A DNA stretch of 47,508 bases from a bacterium (GCA_016708315.1 JADJGC010000016.1:1-47508); one strand, 5' to 3'. Counted from the stretch's first letter, positions 25,404 through 34,331 are shown. Program-made: numbers and translations. Notes: generated by a model from the sequence alone, not told the origin.

Positions 25404-25880
25404 ATGAAAATTCTCGGGATCGACCCCGGGCTGGCTGTTACCGGCTTCGGTGTCGTCGAGGTTCACAACAAGGGTGTCAAACTGTTAAACGCGGGCTGCT
25501 TCACTACCGAAAGCGGCGAGATTTCCGCACGACTCAAATTGATCTTTGCCAACATCAACGAATTAGTGGATGCCGAATGCCCCGACGAGGTCGCTATCGA
25601 GGAAGGTTTCTACGGCAAAAACGTCAAAGTCGCCATGAGTCTCGGACAAGCACGCGGAGCCGTGCTCTTGGCCTGCACCCTGAAGAACATTCCGGTTTTC
25701 GAGTACTCGCCGCGCGAGGTCAAATTATCAACAACAGGCAGGGGATCAGCGTCCAAAGACCAGGTGAATTACATGATCAAAGCTCTGCTTGATGTCAAGG
25801 AAATCGCCGGACCAAATGACGTGTCCGACGCACTAGCCGTAGCATACTGCCACTATCAACGCCGAGAGAAGAAATTTTGA
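25404..25880 (+). CDS. ruvC: Holliday junction endonuclease RuvC
   Basis: Resolves four-way junctions left by recombination. RNase H-fold with the acidic active site visible: Asp7 in ILGIDPGLAVTG, Glu67 in VAIEEGFYG, and Asp139/Asp142 in PNDVSDALAVAYCH. 158 residues, normal. No gap after yebC, and its stop overlaps the ruvA start. Confidence 0.97.
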   Translation: MKILGIDPGLAVTGFGVVEVHNKGVKLLNAGCFTTESGEISARLKLIFANINELVDAECPDEVAIEEGFYGKNVKVAMSLGQARGAVLLACTLKNIPVFEYSPREVKLSTTGRGSASKDQVNYMIKALLDVKEIAGPNDVSDALAVAYCHYQRREKKF

Positions 25881-26470
25881 TATCATCACTTACAGGACGT
25901 CTATCGGTTAAGCTTCCCGACAAAGCGGAGATCATTGTCGGCGGCGTCGGCTATCGCGTATTGATTCCGTTGTCAACCTATCAGGCTTTGCCCGATCTTG
26001 GCAGCGAAGTAACTCTCGCGACTTCGATGCAGGTGCGCGAAAATGCGATTGACCTGATTGGTTTTTCGACGCAAGCTGAACGCGAAGTCTTCGAAGTCTT
26101 GATCGGCGTCTCCGGCGTCGGTGTTAAACTCGGATTGACGATTTTGTCGGGTATAAAGATAGAGGACCTGTTCCGGTCGATCCTTGAAGAGGACAAATCA
26201 TTGCTCTCGACAATCTCCGGCATCGGTCCCAAGACCGCCGGCAGATTGGTGCTTGAATTGAAGGACAAGGTCGCCAAGATTGTTGCCACCACCGGAATCG
26301 GCGCGACGCACCGGCTCAATCAGGTCGAAGAAGCTGTCCTCGCGTTGGAAGCACTCGGCTACAGTCGTTACGAGGCTCGCAAGGCCGTCGAAGGCGCAGT
26401 CAAAGAAATCGGCTCGAATCACAACTCGGAAGTGATTATCCGCGAAGCCCTCAAGGTTTCGGCGACATAA
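25877..26470 (+). CDS. ruvA: Holliday junction branch migration protein RuvA
   Basis: Binds the junction as a tetramer and loads RuvB. The start is TTG (25877), overlapping the ruvC stop; it gives the family-typical start ISSLTGRLSVKLPDKAEIIV. The OB domain is followed by helix-hairpin-helix motifs (LIGVSGVGVKLGLTILSG and ISGIGPKTAGRLVLELKDK) and the C-terminal RuvB-binding domain (AVLALEALGYSRYEARKAVE). 197 residues, full length. Confidence 0.97.
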   Translation: MISSLTGRLSVKLPDKAEIIVGGVGYRVLIPLSTYQALPDLGSEVTLATSMQVRENAIDLIGFSTQAEREVFEVLIGVSGVGVKLGLTILSGIKIEDLFRSILEEDKSLLSTISGIGPKTAGRLVLELKDKVAKIVATTGIGATHRLNQVEEAVLALEALGYSRYEARKAVEGAVKEIGSNHNSEVIIREALKVSAT

Positions 26471-26477
26471 AGGACGA

Positions 26478-27497
26478 ATGAAAGAGCGCATTACCACACC
26501 GGAAGTTATCCAGGGCGAGACCGAACTTGATGTCACCCTGCGGCCGTCGAAGTTCGATGAGTTCATCGGACAAGCGAAGGTCGTTGACAATCTCAAGGTG
26601 TTCATTCAAGCCGCCAAACAACGCGGCGAAGCGCTTGACCACGCATTATTCTATGGTCCCCCCGGACTCGGCAAGACCACGCTGGCGTTTATCATCGCCA
26701 ACGAACTCGGTGTCGGAATCAAATCGACCTCGGGTCCGATTCTCGAAAAAGCCGCCGATCTTGCAGGAATACTTACCAATCTGAACGAACGCGACGTTTT
26801 ATTCATAGATGAAATTCATCGCATCAATCGCGTTGTCGAAGAATATCTCTATCCGGCGATGGAGGATTTCACGCTCGATATCATGATCGACAAGGGGCCA
26901 GCGGCGCGTTCGGTGAAACTGCCGCTCAAACCGTTTACGCTGATCGGCGCCACGACAAGAGCCGGACTATTGACCTCGCCGATGCGGGCGCGTTTTGGTG
27001 TTGTCGGTCGTTTGGATTACTATAGTTCTGATGACATCGGCAAGGTGATTACCCGCTCGGCGCGCATTCTCAAGGTCGAGATCGATCCCGGCGGCACCAG
27101 TCAGATCGCCAAGCGCTCGCGCGGAACACCGCGAATTGCCAACCGGCTCCTGCGCCGTTTGCGCGACTTCGCCGAAGTTCACGGCGATGGCCGCATCACC
27201 GAACAATTGGCGCACGACAGTTTGGAGCGTTTGGACGTCGATGAACTGGGGCTGGATGATATGGACAAACGCATCTTGAGCGTCCTCATCGAAAAATTCC
27301 ACGGCGGACCGGTCGGCTTGAGCACGCTGGCGGTGGCTGTCGGCGAAGAGGCGGAAACGCTCGAAGAAATCTATGAGCCATTCCTGATACAAGAGGGACT
27401 ATTGGAACGAACACCGCGCGGTCGCACGGCCACTAACGCGGCGTTTACACACATGAAATATGATCGGAGCGCATTTAAACAGGGGCGTTTGCTGTAA
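26478..27497 (+). CDS. ruvB: Holliday junction branch migration helicase RuvB
   Basis: AAA+ motor that drives branch migration with RuvA. 339 residues with Walker A GPPGLGKT (60-67), Walker B LFIDEIHR (Asp111, Glu112), sensor 1 region (LIGATTRAGLLTSPMRARFG) and a C-terminal winged helix ending DRSAFKQGRLL. Seven bases after ruvA. Confidence 0.98.
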   Translation: MKERITTPEVIQGETELDVTLRPSKFDEFIGQAKVVDNLKVFIQAAKQRGEALDHALFYGPPGLGKTTLAFIIANELGVGIKSTSGPILEKAADLAGILTNLNERDVLFIDEIHRINRVVEEYLYPAMEDFTLDIMIDKGPAARSVKLPLKPFTLIGATTRAGLLTSPMRARFGVVGRLDYYSSDDIGKVITRSARILKVEIDPGGTSQIAKRSRGTPRIANRLLRRLRDFAEVHGDGRITEQLAHDSLERLDVDELGLDDMDKRILSVLIEKFHGGPVGLSTLAVAVGEEAETLEEIYEPFLIQEGLLERTPRGRTATNAAFTHMKYDRSAFKQGRLL

Positions 27498-27547
27498 GAA
27501 CTTTCGAGCACTGTTAGATTTGGTACAATTCTTTTCAAAGACGGGTT

Positions 27548-28567
27548 ATGGAGAAAATTACTTTTCAACTGCCGGATGATTTGATCGCGCAACATCCGCT
27601 GGAACGACGCGACCGCTGTAAGTTACTTCATCTGGACAGTTCAAGCGGCGAGATGAAAGAGCATGTCTTTGCGGATATCGTAAATCTACTGCGTCCGGAT
27701 GATTTGCTGGTGTTGAACGACACCAAGGTCCAGCGCGCACGCCTCTACGGCGTTGGCGGGCAAGCCGGCCGCAAGGTCGAGATTTTTCTCGTCGACAAAC
27801 TCAAGGATGACGAATGGCTCTGCCTCGTGCGTCCCGGCAAGAAAGCCCACAACGGCGACAAGTTCTACTTTTCGGCGCGCGAATACTGCGAAATCATCAG
27901 CATTCTTGCCGATGGATCGCGGCGTGTGCGTTTTGTCGGCGCTCCCGCGAGCGAAATCATGGAAAAATTCGGACGCATGCCGCTGCCGCCATACATTAAG
28001 CGCGATGACACTTCGGTCGATAGAAAGATGTATCAAACTGTCTACGCCAATGAAGGGTTCTCCATTGCCGCGCCGACAGCCGGATTACATTTCACCGAGG
28101 AGTTGCTTGCTGATATCGAGAAAACCGGAACCGAGATTTGCCGGATTCGCCTCGATGTCGGACGCGGAACATTCAAAATGATCGAAACCAAGACTTACGA
28201 GAAGCACACTATGGATCCGGAGGAATACTGGATCTCTGAAGAATCCGCCAAGCAGATCAATACGGCAATGAAGAAGGGTCGCCGCATTGTCGCGGTCGGG
28301 TCCACTGTCACGCGCACACTCGAGGGCTGTTTCCAGAGCAATGGCGAAATCAAAGCGTCGCATGACGAGACCGACATCTTCATCTATCCGGGTTTTCAAT
28401 TCAAAGTCGTTGGGGCGATGGTCACCAATTTTCACCTTCCGGAATCGTCGCTTCTGGCGATGGTCGCAGCCTTTGCCACGCCGGAGCAGATTCTCACCGC
28501 TTATAACTTCGCCGTTGCGAACCGCTACCGATTCTACTCCTACGGCGATGCAATGTTGATTTCATGA
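27548..28567 (+). CDS. queA: S-adenosylmethionine:tRNA ribosyltransferase-isomerase
   Basis: Makes epoxyqueuosine at the wobble base of Asp, Asn, His and Tyr tRNAs. 339 residues, complete. Family segments are LPDDLIAQHPLERRDRCKLL, LNDTKVQRARLYG, SIAAPTAGLHFTEELL and VGSTVTRTLEGC. Follows ruvB as in many bacteria; its stop overlaps ispD by four bases. No tgt gene is in the window. Confidence 0.97.
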   Translation: MEKITFQLPDDLIAQHPLERRDRCKLLHLDSSSGEMKEHVFADIVNLLRPDDLLVLNDTKVQRARLYGVGGQAGRKVEIFLVDKLKDDEWLCLVRPGKKAHNGDKFYFSAREYCEIISILADGSRRVRFVGAPASEIMEKFGRMPLPPYIKRDDTSVDRKMYQTVYANEGFSIAAPTAGLHFTEELLADIEKTGTEICRIRLDVGRGTFKMIETKTYEKHTMDPEEYWISEESAKQINTAMKKGRRIVAVGSTVTRTLEGCFQSNGEIKASHDETDIFIYPGFQFKVVGAMVTNFHLPESSLLAMVAAFATPEQILTAYNFAVANRYRFYSYGDAMLIS

Positions 28568-29247
28568 AAAATTATGCCATCATCACGGCGGCCGGCAAAG
28601 GCACACGTTTGCCCGGCGCGGTCGCCAAACAATTCCGTCCCGTCGGCTCCAAACCGCTTCTGGCCTGGACCATCGACAAATTCGAACAATGTCCGTCCAT
28701 CGACGCGATCCATCTCGTCGTTTCCGGCGAAGATTTGAACTACACGCACGAAGCTGTCGTCGACCGTTTCAAATACAAAAAAGTCGAACGCATTGTCGCG
28801 GGCGGCAAAACGCGTTTTGACTCGATTTTATGCGGTCTGCGCTCGATTCCCGAAACGGCGAATCTGGTTTACATCCACGACGGCGTGCGTCCGCTGGTGA
28901 GTATTGCCGAAATCGAAGCCGTCGGCAAGCAAGCTGAAGCGTTCGATGCCGCCATTCTTGCCGTGCGTCAGACCGAGACGCTCAAGCGCATCGAGGACGG
29001 TTTCGTCATCGCCACGCTCGACCGCGACAAAATCTGGGTCGCGCAGACGCCGCAGGTGTTCAAGTACGAAGCCATCATTTCGGCCTATATTCAGGCGCTC
29101 GAATCGAAACGCGACTTCACCGATGATTCCGCGGTGTGCGAAGCATTCGGCATCAGTGTCCGCATCGTCGAAGGCTCCACCGCCAACATCAAAGTCACCA
29201 CCCCCGAAGACCTCGACCTTGCCCGCAAGCTGCTGACGATGGAGTAG
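28564..29247 (+). CDS. ispD: 2-C-methyl-D-erythritol 4-phosphate cytidylyltransferase
   Basis: Third step of the non-mevalonate isoprenoid pathway, CTP plus MEP to CDP-ME. 227 residues with the nucleotide-binding loop ITAAGKGTRLPG, the family segment VYIHDGVRPLVS and the C-terminal NIKVTTPEDLDLARKLL. Together with ispF and uppS it ties the window to undecaprenyl synthesis. Its usual partner ispF is 2.4 kb further on, separated by repeat-rich DNA. Confidence 0.97.
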   Translation: MKNYAIITAAGKGTRLPGAVAKQFRPVGSKPLLAWTIDKFEQCPSIDAIHLVVSGEDLNYTHEAVVDRFKYKKVERIVAGGKTRFDSILCGLRSIPETANLVYIHDGVRPLVSIAEIEAVGKQAEAFDAAILAVRQTETLKRIEDGFVIATLDRDKIWVAQTPQVFKYEAIISAYIQALESKRDFTDDSAVCEAFGISVRIVEGSTANIKVTTPEDLDLARKLLTME

Positions 29248-29268
29248 GGGAGACCCAAGTTTTGTTTA

Positions 29269-29295
29269 GTAGGTCAGGAGCCCTGTGCTCCTGAC
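29269..29295 (+). repeat. REP-like palindrome, family A copy 1 (GTAG foot)
   Basis: GTAG then a perfect 9-base stem GTCAGGAGC/GCTCCTGAC with loop CCTGT. Lies 21 bases after ispD and before the truncated transposase. Confidence 0.8.
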
Positions 29296-29323
29296 ATTTT
29301 GCCGAAGGCGAAATCCATTCCCC

Positions 29324-29572
29324 CTATTCCCCGAAATCTTCTTTACCCCAATCGATCTCTTTGCTTCCCCAATCGCGTCGATACAAACCCTCTCGATAAT
29401 AATCGTGCAGCGATGTCCATTTCCAATCAAACGGTGATCTCACTAATCCATGCTTAACCGGATTATAATGCACATAATCGATGTGCCGATTGTAGTCGTC
29501 TTGATCGCGGATAATATGGTCCCAGAAGCGGTTCTGCCAGTTCGGTCCGGGCCGTTGGCGCCCAAACGACAT
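29324..29572 (-). pseudogene. Truncated second RAYT transposase (C-terminal part)
   Basis: 82 codons on the minus strand match the end of a RAYT of a different subtype: NWQNRFWDHIIRDQDDYNRH followed by IDYVHYNPVKHGLV, which includes the presumed catalytic tyrosine. The N-terminal half with the HUH motif is absent. An in-frame stop lies about 25 bases upstream and a poly-G artefact begins at 29,617, so the loss may be biological, technical or both. It sits next to a family A palindrome, its possible partner. Confidence 0.75.
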
Positions 29573-30016
29573 CTTTGCTTGATTGCATGACCTTTAGATG
29601 TCCCAGGGAGAAAAAAGGGGGGGGGGGGCCGCGGGGGGGAGAGGCGCTCTATTGGAGCAAAGCGGCGTGACAGGCCAGTGTGACTGCGAAAATGTCATCG
29701 CGCTTGACCTTGATTATTCTCGCCACAAGCAGGCACTCTGACCACTGATATTGACAATCGAAGACCATAGCAGTGTTCGGTGAAACCAATCGAGAAAGAC
29801 CTGATCGCGACGGGCACCCTTGATCGAGCTACAGAAGATACTTTCTATCATTGCCACAGAGTCACAGCTCTCGGATCTTTTGGCCGACTAGCCTCGATAT
29901 TGCGGAGTGGGAAGATGTCAGAGCCACGGTTCTGGATTCGCAATTCGAATGGACACATTTCAGCCGACTTGGCTACTGAATTGACTCGTTTGATTCTGTG
30001 ATAGCCGCCAACTGTT
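29573..30016. other. Gene-poor stretch with an artefactual poly-G tract
   Basis: Bases 29,611-29,639 are six A then 12 G, a short CC-GC break and seven more G, unlike anything else nearby and similar to the tract at 37,262-37,344. From 29,640 to 30,016 I see no gene with family resemblance. A 73-codon plus-strand frame at 29,780-30,001 is in the same frame as the next gene but is ended by two consecutive stops, and could be its decayed or mis-sequenced N-terminus. Confidence 0.5.
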
Positions 30017-30730
30017 TTGGCCGAATTTGCACTGGTATCAGAAGTTGGTCGCGGGAATTCAGAATTTCTGGGTTCTGAATATTGGCTGGTTTGGATTAGA
30101 TCCTCTTTATCAATGCTGGGTGGCTTTCCGCCCACTACTTTCTTTGTGGTAGACAGCGCAGGTACCGGTGTCTTGATCCCGCTGACTTCAAAGCTCGCAA
30201 GATTTCAAAGTGATTATCTTGATATGCTGGCTGAAGCGACAGAAACAGTAATGCGTGATGCAAAGGTCGCAAACGTCGACACATCAAACTGCAAGCAGGC
30301 TGCAATTGATCTGATCACGGTGTGTTGCCCCGAAAAGCCAATCGTATTCGTTGACAGCGCGTACGACATCTATGCCTTTTCCAACGCGGTATACGATTCC
30401 ACCTTTTGGGAAATCGCGAGTTCTAATGATAGTCTTATTACACTTCTCACGAGTTATCGGCTCGAACATGTTGGCGAGAATTCCTTCTTTACCGATTCCG
30501 CTTCTTTCAGTGACGTCATCCATGGCTGGGAAGAGTTTGCCGACATCGACACGGTTATTCAACCAATTCATTTCATCAAAGATAAAGATGGCGGCATAAG
30601 AGTCGTTGCTTCCACTTGGAGTCTTTGTCGACTAACCAAATGGACAGTCACGTTTAAGGCCGGATCACGAGTTCGTATTGAATATGAAATCATAAGCGAC
30701 TGTATAGGGTTTGGATTCAGCTATTCTTGA
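30017..30730 (+). CDS. Hypothetical protein
   Basis: 237 codons from a TTG; later ATG codons (for example in LSMLGGFPPTTFF) are possible starts, so the N-terminus is uncertain. Composition is that of a soluble protein, with a plausible coding sequence (KLARFQSDYLDMLAEATETV, then IVFVDSAYDIYAFSNAVYD). No signal peptide, membrane segment or motif I recognise. It lies in the insert between ispD and ispF, flanked by palindromes, so it is probably accessory. Confidence 0.5.
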   Translation: MAEFALVSEVGRGNSEFLGSEYWLVWIRSSLSMLGGFPPTTFFVVDSAGTGVLIPLTSKLARFQSDYLDMLAEATETVMRDAKVANVDTSNCKQAAIDLITVCCPEKPIVFVDSAYDIYAFSNAVYDSTFWEIASSNDSLITLLTSYRLEHVGENSFFTDSASFSDVIHGWEEFADIDTVIQPIHFIKDKDGGIRVVASTWSLCRLTKWTVTFKAGSRVRIEYEIISDCIGFGFSYS

Positions 30731-30753
30731 TCTTGGTTTTTTCAGTTAAGAAA

Positions 30754-30780
30754 GTCAGGAGCACAGGGCTCCTGACTTAC
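30754..30780 (-). repeat. REP-like palindrome, family A copy 2 (inverted)
   Basis: Stem GTCAGGAGC/GCTCCTGAC with loop ACAGG, i.e. the family A element on the minus strand. The foot here is GTAA where other copies have GTAG. Confidence 0.75.
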
Positions 30781-30805
30781 TCTATTCGAACAGGGGAGTC
30801 AAATC

Positions 30806-31414
30806 TTGAGATTACGTTTACTGATCAACATCCGAGACAGAGAACACTCTGAGCCAATCAAGGATCGATTCCTGAGTACAGGCACTCGCCAAAGATTGTC
30901 GAGCATTCTCTTAGTACTCGCAGCCTACTCTGTTTTCTTCACTTACACGGATAAAGAGGGGCTCGTAAACGGCTTCTGGAAAGCTATGCCATTTCCGGTC
31001 CTTGCATTTGGTTTGTTGATATTTCTCATCTATCTGGCAGCGTATCGAGTCATTTTTTGTGACAATTCGTTTATCGGTGGTGTTCTCGTTGGCCAGAATC
31101 TGTTTTGCCTTGCGAAAGAATGGAGATATGATGAGATCGAGAGAGTTCAGTACGAACAGAAAAACATTCACCAAGGTAGAATATCACTTTGGCTGAAAGA
31201 CGAAGTCGATCCAAAGTGCATTGATACCGAGTATTTTGCGGAAGAAGATAAGATCTGGACGTATCTGTGCGGCAAGCTGGACAAAGGCGTATTTGACTCA
31301 TCAGCTGAAGAACGATTGGGCGAAGTTAACGAGATTCGCCTGAAAGGGCCAGAACCACTTACGTGGAAGAAGATCTTCTCCTTTCGACTCAAGAAATATG
31401 GCAAGAGCCCATAG
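30806..31414 (+). CDS. Hypothetical membrane protein with two transmembrane helices
   Basis: 202 codons from TTG 30806 with AGGGGA upstream. Two close hydrophobic segments near residues 33-45 and 62-80 (FPVLAFGLLIFLIYLAAYRV) are followed by a soluble domain of about 115 residues that may be PH-like (short beta strands, then EEDKIWTYLCGKLDKG). No family recognised. Accessory by position, within the ispD-ispF insert. Confidence 0.55.
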   Translation: MRLRLLINIRDREHSEPIKDRFLSTGTRQRLSSILLVLAAYSVFFTYTDKEGLVNGFWKAMPFPVLAFGLLIFLIYLAAYRVIFCDNSFIGGVLVGQNLFCLAKEWRYDEIERVQYEQKNIHQGRISLWLKDEVDPKCIDTEYFAEEDKIWTYLCGKLDKGVFDSSAEERLGEVNEIRLKGPEPLTWKKIFSFRLKKYGKSP

Positions 31415-31416
31415 CC

Positions 31417-31563
31417 GTAGGGCAGGTCTCTTTATCGGAGGCATTTGGAATTGGGAGCATCTGGGCCCCGATTTCAAATATGTCGTCAGCAGGCAGGTCT
31501 CACAGCAAGATGATTCGCCCATCACGAAATTTCGGCAATGGGCCCTGCCCTACAACTACCGGC
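31417..31563 (+). repeat. REP-like elements of family D: half copy and inverted full copy
   Basis: GTAG plus GGCAGGTCTC at 31417-31430 is a half copy. From 31492 to 31563 lies the complement of the 72-base element at 23658-23729, including its GTAG foot (CTAC at 31551-31554 on this strand). One arm reads GGCAGGGCCC instead of GGCAGGTCTC, so this copy pairs less well. A further CCCTC...GAGGG palindrome follows at about 31610-31642. Confidence 0.7.
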
Positions 31564-31694
31564 ACAAGGATCCGTTCGACTGAAGTCGACCCACAATGGA
31601 AGGCTTCTTCCCTCGCCCCGTCAGGAGAGGACCGGGTGAGGGAAGCCCACAATTTCCATTCCCAACCGCATTGCAATTCCTTTAATTGCACCCC

Positions 31695-32168
31695 ATGATT
31701 AGAATCGGTTGCGGTTATGATGTCCATCGCTTCGCCGAAGGGCGCGCGCTCTTCCTCGGCGGTGAACGAATCGAACATCCACTCGGCTTACTCGGCCACT
31801 CGGATGCCGATGTTTTGTTGCACGCGCTGTGCGATGCACTTCTCGGCGCCGTCGCCAAGGGAGATATCGGAATTCATTTCCCGCCCGGCGAACCGCAATA
31901 CAAGGACATTTCATCAATGAAACTGCTGCTGCGTGTCATGGAGATGCTGAACAACGACGGCTGGAATCTCGTCAACGCCGACATGACCATCGTCTGCGAA
32001 CGCCCCAAGATCGCGCCATACTCCGAGAAAATTCGCGCCAATATCGCCGCGGCCGCCGGTGTGGCGCTTGATGCGATTTCGCTCAAGGCAACGACTTCCG
32101 AGAAGCTTGGATTCACCGGTCGCGAAGAGGGCATCGCGGCGATGGCTGTGGTGTTAGTGGAGAAATAG
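31695..32168 (+). CDS. ispF: 2-C-methyl-D-erythritol 2,4-cyclodiphosphate synthase
   Basis: Cyclises CDP-ME 2-phosphate in the non-mevalonate pathway. 157 residues from ATG 31695; the upstream TTG at 31686 would add only three residues. Metal ligands are Asp9 and His11 in GYDVHRF and His43 in GHSDADVLLHA. KATTSEKLGFTGREEGIAA is the usual C-terminal signature. Overlaps dedA by one base. Confidence 0.97.
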   Translation: MIRIGCGYDVHRFAEGRALFLGGERIEHPLGLLGHSDADVLLHALCDALLGAVAKGDIGIHFPPGEPQYKDISSMKLLLRVMEMLNNDGWNLVNADMTIVCERPKIAPYSEKIRANIAAAAGVALDAISLKATTSEKLGFTGREEGIAAMAVVLVEK

Positions 32169-32800
32169 TGGAAGTCTTTTTCTCCAAAGCCGACGAAATC
32201 CTCAACATGGTCGCTGGCCACAGCGCCATCTGGATCTATATGTTCGTGCTCGTCTCGATGATCATCGAAAATTTCTTTCCGCCATTTCCCGGCGACACCT
32301 GCATTTTCATCTGCGGCGTTTATGCCGCCGGCGGTAACGCCTCGTGGACGACCATCTACATCCTGTCGATTGTCGGCACGCTGATCTCGGTGATGGGCTT
32401 GTACTACGTTGGCCGCACACAGGGCCGCGTCGTGTTGTCAAGCCACCGCGCGCGCTGGCTCGGCGTCAAGCGGCTCGATCATGTCGAACAATGGTTTGAA
32501 AAATATCACGACAAAGTGCTTCTCGCTTCGCGCTGGCTGACCGGTGTGCGCGCTTTGATCGCATTGCTTGCCGGTATCGGCCGTGTCCCGGCGTGGCGGA
32601 TGTTGATCTACAGCACCATCTCGACCATCACCTGGAATTTTCTGGTACTCTATCTCGCCAAGCGACTCCGACAGGACTGGGCGGTCATTGACCGAATACT
32701 TGCGACATACAATCAGATCATCATCGCCGTAGTTTTGCTTGTGGTCGGGTTTATCATTTACAAGATTATTGTGCGCCGTAAACGAGGAGAAACGACTTGA
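32168..32800 (+). CDS. DedA family (SNARE-associated, VTT domain) membrane protein
   Basis: 210 residues, GTG start sharing one base with the ispF stop. The family motifs are ENFFPPFPGD near the N-terminus and SRWLTGVRALIALLAGIGRV later, with four to five hydrophobic segments. DedA proteins are thought to flip or recycle lipids, including undecaprenyl phosphate. That fits its place beside isoprenoid (ispF) and peptidoglycan (ddl) genes, but the substrate of this one is inference. Confidence 0.92.
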   Translation: MEVFFSKADEILNMVAGHSAIWIYMFVLVSMIIENFFPPFPGDTCIFICGVYAAGGNASWTTIYILSIVGTLISVMGLYYVGRTQGRVVLSSHRARWLGVKRLDHVEQWFEKYHDKVLLASRWLTGVRALIALLAGIGRVPAWRMLIYSTISTITWNFLVLYLAKRLRQDWAVIDRILATYNQIIIAVVLLVVGFIIYKIIVRRKRGETT

Positions 32801-33786
32801 AGATATTAGTTTTGGCCGGGGGCGAATCAAAAGAGCGCGAGGTTTCGCTCAATACCGGCAAAGCCATCGCCGCCGCACTCAAGACCATAGGCCACGATGT
32901 CGCGATGATTGACACGAAAGATGGCCGCGACCTGTTGGGAGCGCCCGCAAGCGAATCTTCGCCCAGCGGCGAGATAGCACCGCGCCAGAAATACGACCTA
33001 TCGATTCCCGCCTCGATGCGCGACTGCGACTGCGTGTTCATCGCGCTTCACGGTGGCCTCGGCGAAAATGGAACACTGCAGGCGATGTTCGATCTCGCCA
33101 AAGTCCCATACACCGGCTCCGGCGTGCTCGCCTCCGCATTGGCGATGGACAAGCAACGCACCAAACTGATTCTGAGCGCCGTCGGTGTGCCTTCGCCGCG
33201 CACGGTCTGTTTCGGCGACGAAGCGTCGATCTTCAAGTATCTCGGCAGTGAAGGCGCTGATGATCTCGAATACCCGATGGTGGTCAAACCGAATTGTGAA
33301 GGCTCCACGGTCGGCTTGAGCATCGTACACAGCTACGATCAATTGCTTGATGGCATCCGCCTCGCCGGAAAGTACGACCTGAATATTCTCGTCGAAGAAT
33401 TCATTCCCGGTCGCGAATTGACTGTGGCAATCCTCGGCGAAGAGGCTCTGCCCGTCGTCGAAATCGTGCCCAAATCCGGCTTCTACGACTATCACTCAAA
33501 ATACACCTCCGGTGCTTCCGACTATTTCTGTCCCGCCGAGATCGATCCTACTGTCGAGAAAGACGCCAAGGAGTTTGCCTTAACCGCATTTCAAGTGCTC
33601 GGCTGTGAAGGTTACGCGCGCGTCGACTTCCGTCTCAATCCCGATAACGAATTGTTCTGCCTCGAGGTTAACACGCTTCCCGGCATGACCGCAACCTCGC
33701 TAGTCCCCAAAGCCGCCAAAGCCGCCGGCATGTCGTTCGAGCAACTGCTCTCCAAGATCATCGAGTTGTCGTTGAAGAAATCGTAG
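32797..33786 (+). CDS. ddl: D-alanine--D-alanine ligase
   Basis: ATP-grasp enzyme making the D-Ala-D-Ala dipeptide for peptidoglycan. 329 residues from a TTG overlapping the dedA stop (KILVLAGGESKEREVSLNTG). Conserved segments are FIALHGGLGENGTLQAMFDL, PYTGSGVLASALAMDK, VVKPNCEGSTVGLS and CLEVNTLPGMTATSLVP, covering the substrate and metal sites. Complete. Confidence 0.96.
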   Translation: MKILVLAGGESKEREVSLNTGKAIAAALKTIGHDVAMIDTKDGRDLLGAPASESSPSGEIAPRQKYDLSIPASMRDCDCVFIALHGGLGENGTLQAMFDLAKVPYTGSGVLASALAMDKQRTKLILSAVGVPSPRTVCFGDEASIFKYLGSEGADDLEYPMVVKPNCEGSTVGLSIVHSYDQLLDGIRLAGKYDLNILVEEFIPGRELTVAILGEEALPVVEIVPKSGFYDYHSKYTSGASDYFCPAEIDPTVEKDAKEFALTAFQVLGCEGYARVDFRLNPDNELFCLEVNTLPGMTATSLVPKAAKAAGMSFEQLLSKIIELSLKKS

Positions 33787-34331
33787 TTTGTTTGAACTCG
33801 CCCGACGTAGATTTTTCCCTCTCCCTCTGGCCGACCAGGTCCCGCCTTGCGGGAGAGAGGGTAGGGTGAGGGCGTGTGTAATTTGCTCAATAATCATCGA
33901 CCTGTTTCTGAGTAAATCACGATCCGCTTATTTTGTTGATTCCCCTCTCGAGAGGGGTGTCCCGTGTCCGACAAAGGAGGACGCGGGACGGGGTGTGTCT
34001 GTTCCCGCAATGAATCAATCTTCTGACTGCGGATTACCAAGACACCCCTCGGTTTTGCGCTCTCGTTCCTCGACCGCAAAACCACTCCCCTTGATAGGGG
34101 AGAATTGAACGACTCGTTACATCAATTGACCTAGCATCTCTTCTCCAGAGCACGTTTAGTTATTCCCCCTTAGCAAAGGGGGTTAGGGGGTTGTATTCTT
34201 CCTCACTTGCTCCTCAATCTTCAGGCAACGAATCCCCTTGAAAACCGTACTCAATATTATTATCGTTTGCTCTATCCCTGATGTTCAGGGAGCGCAAAAG
34301 AGGATAGTGATTTTAACCACGGAGGTAAACT
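33787..34331. repeat. 545-base intergenic region packed with palindromes
   Basis: No gene. In order: a CCCTCTCC-type element with GGTCCCGCCTTGCGGGAGAG (33,839 on; recurs at 35,442); the perfect 16-base palindrome CCCCTCTCGAGAGGGG (33942-33957); GTCCCG/CGGGAC arms (33959-33989); GGTTTTGCG/CGCAAAACC (34051-34083); CTCCCCT/AGGGGAG (34085-34102); CCCCCTT/AAGGGGG (34165-34182), which recurs at 35587-35604. The GGAGGT before 34,332 is the ribosome-binding site of the next gene. Several could act as terminators for ddl. Confidence 0.7.

Noticed and set aside
29780..30001. 73-codon frame upstream of the hypothetical gene at 30,017
   Set aside because: Same frame as the next gene but ended by two adjacent stops, with no family or ribosome-binding site; mentioned only as a possible decayed N-terminus.
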